Positions 1 through 10,500 of a stretch of 12,897 nucleotides of DNA are shown in pieces (position 1 is the first letter of the stretch; every line of letters starts with the position of its first letter). This stretch comes from Baffinella frigidus (taxonomy: Eukaryota; Cryptophyceae; Cryptomonadales; Baffinellaceae): contig MU646366.1 in the NCBI GenBank assembly GCA_026770585.1, positions 321,183-334,079 of the forward strand. The letters are read 5' to 3'. The translations under genes were made by a program, and so were the position numbers. Below the pieces are notes generated by a model. That model was not told where the DNA came from. It made no database searches and saw only the letters and a program-made list of their open reading frames with translations.

Positions 1-71
1 TTTGGGGTTTGGGGTTTGGGGTTTGGGGTTTGGGGTTTGGGGTTTGGGGTGTAGGGTTTGGGGCGGAAGAC
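1..71 (+). repeat. TTTGGGG telomere-like array in intron
   Basis: About eight tandem TTTGGGG units with a TAGGG variant near the end. The array directly follows exon 18 in gene sense. The gene must continue past it, so this is an interstitial intronic array and not a chromosome end. Confidence 0.85.
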
Positions 72-123
72 CGCAAAGCCGACGTTGCAGAGGGAGAGGG
101 TCTGAGATCGCTCGGCGGGCGCC
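72..123 (-). CDS. Exon 18 of window (17 codons), donor uncertain
   Basis: The acceptor ACCCGCAG precedes GGCGCC; its first G completes the Arg codon from exon 17, then APAERSQTLSLCNVGFA. The end is placed before GTCTTC. Reading further gives VFRPKP and runs into the telomere-like array, so an exon end a few codons later is possible. NVGFAVF would suit the last strand of the third C2-like domain. The gene continues past the left edge. Confidence 0.65.
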
Positions 124-165
124 CTGCGGGTAGACACGCCTCTTCAGCCGAGAAGGTGAGAGAGG

Positions 166-221
<56 letters not shown>

Positions 222-247
222 TCGTCAGCCGAGAGGGTGTGTGAGAC

Positions 248-298
<51 letters not shown>

Positions 299-3200
299 TA
301 GAGATATACCGAGGGAGAAAGAGCGAGAGAGGGAGTGAGACGCAGGTTGAACTCGGTGGCGAAATCATACAGAATAGCTAGTCCTAGGACCCCACTACGG
401 GTAATGCCTGTCCTCAATTTCGAGAAACCCCTGTGCATGGACCGTTGGATTGGTCAGGCTGCTTCTGTATGGACGAATAGACAATTTTCAGGTCTAGCGT
501 GGCTGGTTAGGGTGCAGAGGGAAGAGCGCTGCCCACCGACACAAAGGTCGAGAGTGGAACGTCTCAAAGCAAAAGCTGAACCTCCGTTAACGGTGGATTC
601 CCGAGCCAGGGTATGAACATATCACAGCATGCATCATCAGTGCAGTAGGGTGCACACGGTTAGAGCAGTTTTCAACTCTATTGGCCACGAAAACAATGGA
701 ACTATGGCAACAGATAACGATTCTGGTACCTCGCCATGTCGAATTCGGTGGCGACGATTTTGAAGAGGAGGGTGAGCGTCGGATCCCACTCTCTCGCGGG
801 GTCTCTTCGGAACTCCTTCCGCCCTAGGTACATCTGGTTTAGGGTTTAGGGTTTGGTGTTTAGGGTTTAGGGTTTAGGGTTTAGGGTTTAGGGTTTAGGG
901 TTTAGGATTTAGGGTTTAGGGTTTGGGGTTTAGGGTTTAGGGTTTAGGGTTTAGGGTTTGGGGTTGAGGTTTGCGGGTTTACTCCTGCGAGAACGAGAAA
1001 TATAGCCGTTGTCAACTCGTGACGGGAAAAGACACTCAGGGCGGAGCAAGAGGAGCAACGATAGGTCGAATCAGAAAGGTGAGCCTGGCCGCTTGATTGG
1101 ATACTGTCATTTGCTTGGCAGTAGTAGATTTAAGATTTAAGAGTCAGTAGATTTAAGATTTGAGACCCGATGGTGGCCACACACCTAATAACGACAGCCT
1201 CAAACCGGTGGTAAACGAGGTCACGGACACACCTAACCGGTAGTCAACAAGGCCACGGGCGTCAAGAGGTGCCACCGGAGAAATGATCTCCAGTGTTGAG
1301 GGTTTTGGGTTCAACGGTGATGGTGACAAAGGTGAGGGGGTTGGGAGTGTGAGTGTGGGGCAACCGGGGACATGACGCTTTGCGAACGAAGGTCGATTTC
1401 CTTGAACGTGTTGCCGTACGGCTTCATGTCCTGACGTTGAGGGTTTGGTGTTTGGTGTTCAGGGTTCGGGGTTTAGGGTTCAGGGCATGTGTAAGCACAT
1501 CCTGCGTGAAAGAGAGCAGAGTTGCTTTTTTGATCAAGAAGTGCAGTGCGCTGGGACTGCATAAACCCGGACCTTGTAGCCAACACAACCACCAAGGTAA
1601 CGCCCGCCCGCACAAACACGCACCCAACACGAGCCGTGTGTCAGTTGCGCATGACCGCACGCCTCTTGTAACCTCCTCCAGAGGGTTGGTGTCCCCGACA
1701 TTGAGGCATGATTGGTGACAGTGAAAAATGCGGGGAACGTTGGAAGCAATACCATAAGGTGACACGGAATGCCGGGATTAGGTTCGAGCCGGAAGTAGGG
1801 TGTCGACTGTTACCTTGGAAGTGAGGAAGCACTGGACGGCCGAGAGGGTCACGTTGTCCGGCAGATATCGCGCCGCGTCGATGTAGATGTCGAAGCCGTC
1901 GTCCGCTGCAAACAGGTCTCGCGCAACCTGGTGTGGGGTTTTGGGTTTGGGTTTTGGGGGTTAGGGTTGAAAGTTTAGGGTTGAGCGTTGAGTGTTCAGG
2001 GTTCAGGTTTTAGTGTTCAGTGTGTAGGGTTGAGGGTTGATGGTTGATGGTTGTATGGTTGATGGGTTTCGGGTTTCGGGTTTCAGGTTTCAGGTTTCGA
2101 GTCTCGGGTTTCGGGTTTCAGGTTTCGGGTTTCGGGTTTCAGATTTCGGGTTTCGAGTTTCAGATTTCGGGTTTCGAGTTTCTGGTTTCTGGTTTCGGGT
2201 TTCGGGTCTCAGGGTTTCGGGTTTCAGGGGTTGGGAACCGGAGGGTCCCCGCACGGGATCCACGCCTCGGAGTCGCGAAAGTTCCAAATCGTGTCCACTT
2301 TCTTTGCCAGGATGTTTTTCAGCATCGCCCCTGGGGGTTGAGGTTTGGGGTTTAGGGTTTGGAGTTTGGGTTTTGGGGGTTGGGTTTTGGGGTGTGGGGT
2401 TTGGGGTTTGGGGTTTGGGATTTGGGGTGTGGGGTGTGGGGTTTGGGGGTTGGGATTTAGAGGTTGGGATTTGGGGTGTAGGATATAGGGTTTAGGGTTG
2501 AGGGTGTTATGGGTTATGGTTTATGGTTCATGGTTTATGATTTATGGTTTATGGTTTATGGTTTAGAGTTTATGGTTTATGGTTTACGGTTCAGGGTTTG
2601 GAGTTTACCCGCCACAAGCTTGTTCGCATTGGCGCGCAGCTTGCCCAGGAGGCTCGGGCCCTCCTTTTCGAAGCCCTCGACCTTGATGGACATTACTGGG
2701 AGGGGATGGTTGAGGATTGTTGCTGATCCGGGTACGTGTGAGACCTGGGTTGGGGTTTGGGGTTTAGGGGTTTGGGGTTTGGGGTTTGAAGTTTGGGGTT
2801 GAGGGGTGAGGGTTTGGGGTTTGGGTTTGGGGTTGGGGGTGTAAGGTTGAGGGTTTAGGGTTTAGGGGTTTTATCCGGGAACATGTTTAATTTAAATGAA
2901 AATGGCCTATCAAACCGGGTTCTGGTCCTAATTAGATTTACTTAGGGCCCTAATTAACCTTCGTCCAACTCCTATGAACAAATAGGGATCCATTTTCTTT
3001 TAAATTAAACATGTCCCCGGATAAGGTTGGGGTTTAGGGGTTGGGGACCAGGTTTTAGGGTTTGGGGTTTAGGGTTTAGGGTTTAGGGTTTGGGTTTGGG
3101 GTTGGGGGTGTAAGGTTGGGGTTTGGGGTTTGGACCAGGCCATCGATAGTGAGCATGTCTGCCGCCTTGCGTTGTTCGGACCACGCCTGATTCACGGTTC

Positions 3201-4478
3201 AGGGGTTGGGGTTCAGGGGTTGGGGTTCAGGGGTTGAGGTTCAGGGGTTGGGGTTCAGGGGTTGGGGTTCAGGGGTTGGGGTTTAGGACCGCGAGTGCGA
3301 GCTGACGTTACTGTAGAGCAGCTGATTGATGCAGAGACACATATTATCCAACTTGGATATCCAACTTGGTGATGAAGAAAAAACTCGAAACGAATCCGAA
3401 ATTTTGCGAGGGTATGCCATTACCTCAAAGGGTCTGGATCTAGGGTGTAGGGTGTAGGGTGTAGGGTGTAGGGTGTAGGGTGTAGGGTGTAGGGATCAGG
3501 TCAAGGGTGTAGGTCCAGGGTGTAGGTCAAGGGTGTAGGGTGTAGGGTGTAGGGCGTAGGGCGTGAGGTGTAGGGTGCAGGTTCTAGTGTGCAGGGTGTA
3601 GGGTGTCAAATGTAGGGTTTACCGTTTAGGGTTTATGATGTAGGGATTATTTAGTAGAGACTATTTGGAACCTGGCCCTGGGGAGTCCACTCGTCGATCG
3701 GCGGCGCCAGCAAGTCGATTTCGAACACCCCCGCTTTCAGCTTCAGCCCCTGCCACGAAATCAGAAGGGGTGTCAGCCCCTGACACTGAAACATCAACCT
3801 CGCAACTTACGCCCTGCGAAATTGATCCTATCAGGGTGGCATGCTAGGTTGGTTGTTGATATCAGGGCATAGACCCCATGTCTAATATAGCAAGTGACCC
3901 TGATTCATCAATCTTCGGAAACGAAACCGTGGAGGTTCGAGACGGACCACCCCTGCAAGTACTAAACGCCTCCAAGTACGAAACGCCTCGAATGCCTTCA
4001 ACTTTGTTGCACACGGACCTGTTCCGCAATAGCAGACGACTGCAGAGTCTTGTTCGACGGGCCCTTGAGCCCCGCCGGGCGCTTGTCGAAGGGCCGCAGG
4101 GTCGCCCACGCGATGAGGACGTCGCCGGGGCCTGGTCGCTGGTCGCCGGACGCCATCTGTCGTTGGGAAATAGTGAAGTTGACTGTGTAGAAGTTGCACC
4201 CACCGTTCTCTCTCTCTCTCACACACACAATGTCTCTCTCCCTCTCTCCCTCTCTCTCTCTCCCTCCCTCCCTCCCTCACAGAGTGTGAACCTACATCTA
4301 TCTCCCTCTCCCACTCTCTCGCATAGTGTGCAGGCCGCTTGTCGAAGGGCCGCAGCGTCGCCCACGCGATTAGGACGTCGCCGGGGCCTGGTCGCTGGTC
4401 GCCAGACGCCATCTGTCGTTGGGAAATAGTGAGGTGACTGCCTGACTAGGGGTTGCACCTCTCTCTCTCTCTCACACA

Positions 4479-4533
<55 letters not shown>

Positions 4534-7500
4534 TCTCAGAGTGTGTACCTACCTCTCCCTCTCCCACTCTCTCTCGCATAGTGTGCATGCCGCTCGCCGG
4601 GGCCTGGTCGATGGTCTCAGGCAGCCATCTGCCGAGAAAAAGAGTGAATTGACTGTGTAGGGGTTGTGCCTTCCTTTGTCTATGTCTCTCTGTCTCTCTA
4701 TCTCTCTCTCGCGCGCTCTCTCCCGGACACTCGCGAGAACACACGCGTTGCGTGATCGCAAACAAGATGGCCAGGATGCATTCCCATCTCGGAGGGACTG
4801 TCTAGCTGTACCTGTGTCGGAGTGACTGGTCATTTCCACGCCAAACGTTGACGAATTTATGCCATACACCCGGTAGATCAACTTCCGGTCTCCTCATTTT
4901 GAGGAGACCAGATTAACTCAGACATAACTAGGCCTTGTGGGGCCCACATATCTGGAAAAGCTGGATTACTCAACCGAATCGAACGAGGTTTCGTCCGAAA
5001 AGCCCGCCAACTGTGTGGATGCCCAGGATCAATTGCCACGCGAATCCTAGAGGTTTTGTGGGGCCAGGACCTGGGTATTGTGTTCCTCTTGGTACACCTT
5101 GAAGACAATCGCCACCTGCAAAAGGGCACCGTTTACGTTACTGTAAAGCTGACATCACACGTTGCTGAAAATCAGCTGGCACCCCACGTTACTGAAAAGC
5201 TGCTGGCATCCCACTTCACAGTGAAAAATCTGCCATCGCACGTGCACGGACCGCTCACGCGAAGAGCAGGGATAGGCCTGGGGGCAGGAGCCCAGAGGTT
5301 ACCCCAAGCGGGACCAGAGGGTACCACACGCGGGACTCCTTACCAGAGGGCACCCCAAGCGGGACTCCTTACAAAAACGTTAAGCCCTAGATCTCTTTCC
5401 AAAAATCAATTCTGGCCAACGACCAAAAACTCGAACGTTACAAAAAAAGCATTGCGGTTTTGTATGGTCGTGGGGCCTATCCATCCCAAGACGGTCCCAT
5501 CACCTCCCCACGCGGTTGTGGGAGAACATGCACCGACAACTAACCCAGCGTGTGAAGTTGAGAACAGTCGTGACAGTCAACCCGCGTGAGGTAGAGCTAG
5601 TAATTCAAAGCTTAATTGGAGGCGGGGCCATCAGTCCCGACGCGGGCCTATCTATCCCGAGGCGGGGCAATCCCTACCATTCCCGAGGCGGGCCTATCAG
5701 CCCCGAGGTGGGCTCATGAGTCGCGAGGCGGGTCCATCCTTACCAGTCTTGAGCCGGGCCCATCAGGTTTGAGGCGGGCCTATATCTGTCCCGAGGCGGG
5801 CCCATTACCTCCCCGCGCGCAGGGACGTTGGTGAACATGCAGCCGTCGGAAGAGCTCCGCGTACTCCTAGCTATCCCCGCCTAGCTCTGTCTCAGTCTGA
5901 TTCGGGCTCACCACTGTGGTGAGCTCGGGCTCATATTCGCCCCAACGTAGACGGATTTGTACCGCGAGCCCAGCATTTGTACCGCGAACCCAGCGACTCC
6001 GGATTTGTACCGCAAACCCAGCGACTACGTCTACTTTCGTGCAGATCGAGGGCTGGCTGAAGCCTCCCCGCGCGCCGGGACCGAGGCGGGCCCATCACCT
6101 CCCCGCGGGCCGGGACGTTGGTGAACATGCAGCCGTCGTTATAGTCGAGCTCCGCGTACTCCAGCTCCTGGTCGGGTTCCGGCGGCGCCACCGATACCAT
6201 CTGTAATGGGGGTACGGCGGGCTCAGGAGAGCAGGTTATGTGTCCTCGCCGTGTGTTTCCTCGTGAGGGGTTCATAGAGAGGGACCCTGGGGAGGGTCCG
6301 GCGGCGCCGCGGATACCATCTGCCAAGTAGACTCAGTTTGTAAAGTGGACACCATCTGAAAAGTGGACACGGTTTGTAAAGTAGAGAGGGCTGAGGGGCG
6401 CAGGTCTGGGCGACGCGGTACCACGGATACCTGCCAAGGGGGTGGGGCTGAGGGACGCTGCCCGCCAGACTATTCTCAAGTTGACATGCTGGGTGTGTGT
6501 TGCAAATCCGTCAATTTTGGAGCGGACGCGAGCCCGGGCTCACCAAATTGGGTGCCCACATAGACAGATACATAGACAGAAGACTGAGGCAGAGACGCTG
6601 CCGGCAGCGGCAGACCTTCTCAGAGCCCGCGTCCTCAGCATCCGGACCCCCCTCGAACATCATTTGTACCGCGCACCTAATTTGAACCGCGCAGCATCTC
6701 AACTTGAGAATAGTCCGACAGTCAACCCGAGCGAGGCAGAGCTAACTTGTCCACGCATTAGTGTAAGGGTTTAGAGGTTGGGGTTTATGGTTCATGGTTT
6801 AAACATTCTCGCTGCCGGCCTCCTCGTCATCCTCACCAACCTCCTCACCCCCCTCGAAGACCACCTTACGAATAACCCTACGTGCCTCCATATTGCTTAA
6901 CGTAGGGATTATCCATTCATGGGTTATTCACGAAATCCCTTTGCAGTGCGCTGTGAGGTTCAGGGTTGAGACCTTCTCGCCACCGGCCTCATCCTCATCC
7001 TCATCAACCTCCTCACCCCCCTCGAAGAAACAGAGCTAGTCAGTATGTCTCAGGTAGAGCTGGCCATAGTGCTACGTTAGACAGTGCGCGTGAGGCAGAG
7101 CTGGACAGCGATAGTAAGCCAGAGCTAGAAACCTTCTCCCCGCGAGATTATGGGTTAGGATTTAGACCTTCTCGCCACCGGCCTCATCGTCATCCTCGTC
7201 AACCTCCTCATCTCCCTCGAAGATCGCGCGGGTGTTGAACACGTCCGCGCCCTGCACCGAATCCCACACCTGCACACACATGAAAACATGATGATAAAGT
7301 GGAGGCACGCCGTCGTAAGGGCCTTTCAAGGCGAGGCAAGCCACTGGAGGAGGACCTAACAAGCCTCCGGCGGCCCCTGCGGGGGGCTTGCTGCGCGACC
7401 CGAATCCCGGTCGACCCTGCGGAGGGCTTCCCGGGCGTCTGGTCCCTCCCCGATGCGTGAAACAAATTCACAACGGAGGGGGGTCCTAACAAGCCTTCGG

Positions 7501-10500
7501 CGGCCCCTGCGGGGGGCTTGCTGCGCTAATCAAGCACGACCCGAACCCCGGTCGACCCCTGCGGGGGGCTTCCCGGGCGTCAGGTCCCTCTCCGATGCGT
7601 GAAACGAATTCACATCGCAGGGGGTCCTAACCAGCCTGCGGCGGACCCTGCGGGGGGCTTGCTGCGAGACCCGCATCGCGTCGAGCCTCCGGCGGCCCCA
7701 GCGGGGGGCTTGGTCCCCCGCCACCTGTGTAGTAAATTACCGCTGAAGTACCCAAAAACATTCGATATATTCAAACCTCATCGGTCACGTCCCGACTTCC
7801 TGGTACAAACTCAACGGCAGTCAGCACTTGCTCGCCTTCTGCAGGATTCTGGGTCACGTGACCGTCAGTGCGCCTGAGGCCCTTGAAAGGCCCAATGAAA
7901 ACGTTTTCATCATGCAACAACTTACCTAGTATGCCACCCTGACAGGAACGTTGATATCACGAAGGGGTGGAAGGGTGGGTCACGAAGGGTTTGAGGGGTG
8001 GTTCACGAAGGGTTTCAGGGGTGGTTGAGGAAGGGTTGTCGATGGGCTGGCTGAGACGGGGATCGATGTGGCAAGTGGTCGGGGACCACGCGACCTTCTG
8101 GGATGCTGCTGGTACCGCTAATTTTCTTGGGAGCGGTAGTAATAGGGGTTCGGGTTTCGGGTTTTGGGTTTCGGGTTTCGGGTTCCAGGTTTCGGGTTCC
8201 GGGTTCCGGGTTTCGGGTTCTTGGGTGCCTCGACCTCGATGCCGTCGAGGCGCTTGGCGAGGACGCCGGGAACCCTTTCTCCCCTTGAAGAAACGCCCCG
8301 TGGCCACTCAACAAAACTGCACGCACCGGAAACTCCCCCGGCTGCAGGGTAGCAACCACGCGGTGTTTGACAACCTACGGTAGGCCCTTGTGGCTATACG
8401 TCTGCTCCATTCAATCTAGCCTCAATCTGGTATGAATTCAGAGTGCGTTCACTATCTCAGACGTATAGCCACCTGCGCTCCGCCCGGCTGACGCTAGCAG
8501 CCTGCGGTGGTCTGTGTTTGCGAGTCTTCTGGGGCATGCGGGCCGGTACGAGTCTACAGGGGTACGGGTCTCCGATTCTACAGGGGCAGAGCGTCTCGGG
8601 GTGTGGGGAACATAATTTTCGAGGGGTCAAAGAGTCAAGACCTCAGAGCCGTTTTGAGTGTGTCTCGGGGACGTTCTGGTTGATTTGTTTTGTAACGCAG
8701 GCTCAGAGTCCGGTGCTAATTCCGGACGAGACAGTACCTCGATACCGTCATCGAGGCGCTTGGCGAGGACCTTGCACCATTGGCACTGGGACCGGTAGTG
8801 GTAGTGGTAAGGGACCAGATATGGGACAACATTCTAGCCCTGCAGAAGCTTCCTTGGGATTTGTACCGCACTCCCAGCTCCCCGGGGGTGTGGGAAACAT
8901 AATTTCCGAGGGGTCAAAGGGTCAGACATTGGTGCCGCCGTCGAGGCGCTTGGCCAGGACGCGGGGGTTTGGGGTTTCACACGGGTTGACGGACTATTCA
9001 CAAGTTGACACGCTAGATCCGCGGTACAAATTCGTCAACTTTTCGTGGCTAGCAGTGGAATAGACCTCGGTGCCGTCGTCGAGGCGCTTGGTGAGGATGC
9101 GAAGGGCGGTGGAGATCACGGTTTTGTCCGTGTGCGGCGCCGTGACCACCGCGTGCTGCGGAGAGCACACCCTCATTCAGACACACGTGCTCGACCCGAG
9201 AACAACCGTACGGTGTGAGTCAGACATACCGACGCTCTTGACCTTGTGTGGCACCGTCACCACCGCGTGCTACCATGCCAGTGTCAAACACCTACGCGGA
9301 ACGACTGTCTAGAATTCGGGAATTGCGGTCAGTTCACACTTCTTCTTCACAAATTGGCCACCTTGGAGAAAAATCTGTTTGTTTCTCGGAGAAATGTCTT
9401 TCGACAGGGGTCCGATTTTGGACCCGATAATGTTTCGGTTGCCAACCAGTGATTCCCCGTAGATACATGCACGACCGTGCCCACCGCGTGCAGTCCAGAG
9501 CACACCCGCCCGTCCGGCATCAGGCCGGTGATACCCGTGTGCTCAGGATAGCACACCTGCAGTCAGACACACATGCACAAGGTGTAGCTCTGGCTCGGTC
9601 TATTTTGGCTCACCAATTTGGCGATCCATGTCTCCTTTCCGCCACAAATTTGACAGATTTGCACCGCATGACCAGTATATCAACGTATGCAAAGTCGGTA
9701 CATCCATGTAGGGGTTTCAGGGTTCAGAGTTGAACCTTGAGCTTCTGTCGGGTGTCGACGATGCACATGTGGACGTAGACCTTCCCGCCTCTTGGGACGT
9801 GCCCGTGGCCGTGCAGTGCCCCGCACACCCGATCGATCTTGATCTGTTGTGAGACCGTCATGGGGGTTAGGGGTTGGGTTTGGCGTTTGGGGTTTGGGGT
9901 TTGGTGTTTGGTGTTTGATGTTTGGTGTCTGGTGTTTGATGTTTGGTGTTTGGTGTTTGGTGTTTGGTGTGTGTTGTTAGGGGTTTGGTGTTTGGGGTTT
10001 GGTGTTTAAAATTTGGGGTGTACATCTACGCGTGCATCTTCCAAAACCATACTCCACATGGTGCGGTAAGGTCATGGTGGGCGAATCGACCACACGGAGG
10101 CAATCCATAATCGATATTGCAGCAGCATGACCCAGCTCTTCCTCACTAGGGTTTACCGACCAGGCCAAACGTTGACATGCCGGGTGTGCGGTACAAACCC
10201 TTCAACTTTCGAGCGGAAAAGAGCCCAGGCTCGCCCCTTTGGTGAGCCCAAATAGACAGACACAGACCGCTTTCGAGCGAATTCGGCACACTCAATACAG
10301 TCAAGCTAAAAAAACGATCTTAGCTTTCAGGTGACCGCCCTTAAAAACCTTTCATGTGGTTCCCTCCTCGCTCGAAAGCGGCTAAGAAGCGCGGCGCATC
10401 TGAATAGCAACTCTGGGATGATGCAAGAGCAGGTTATGAGCCCCCCCCTAAGGTTGCGAGGCGCACCTGGATAGCAACTATGGGCGCCCCGCAGGCTCCA

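Noticed and set aside
1-71. Chromosome end (true telomere) at the left edge
   Set aside because: The variant is TTTGGGG, the array is short, and the gene's third C2-like domain is unfinished, so the gene must continue to the left. Similar arrays occur in many introns.
2037-2495. A 152-codon plus-strand open frame with GFRVSGF repeats, and similar frames at 9-338 and 2509-2802
   Set aside because: They are translations of seven-base repeat arrays, which stay open by composition. They run across minus-strand exon 14 and have no complex sequence of their own.
2682-2695. Longer exon 13 starting after TCCCAG
   Set aside because: It would put TAA in frame given the phase from exon 12. The AG-G site at 2681 keeps the frame.
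3878-4429. A 183-codon plus-strand frame and overlapping minus-strand frames rich in Arg/Glu or Ser/Leu
   Set aside because: They come from CT/GA microsatellites and from antisense of exon 10 and its copy. Only the part 4019-4156 on minus is supported as an exon.
4887-4909. Rho-independent terminator
   Set aside because: There is no T tract after the stem, no bacterial gene nearby, and the region is an intron.
5616-5815. CRISPR-like array of repeated GAGGCGGG units
   Set aside because: Repeats are diverged, spacings irregular and spacers not unique. The setting is a eukaryotic intron, so this is a minisatellite.
8437-8472. Possible minus-strand exon start after GCAG reading VAIRLR
   Set aside because: It reaches a TAG after six codons and lies inside the inverted repeat; exons 6 and 7 join well without it.
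8443-9063. A 206-codon plus-strand open frame, the longest in the window
   Set aside because: It runs through decayed exon 6 copies and a dispersed-element copy antisense to the gene, and shows no domain pattern. It looks like chance openness in GC-rich sequence.
10027-10166. Possible extra minus-strand exon encoding LRVVDSPTMTLPHHVEYG
   Set aside because: No good AG acceptor at a fitting phase, and exons 4 and 5 already join into one beta strand without it.
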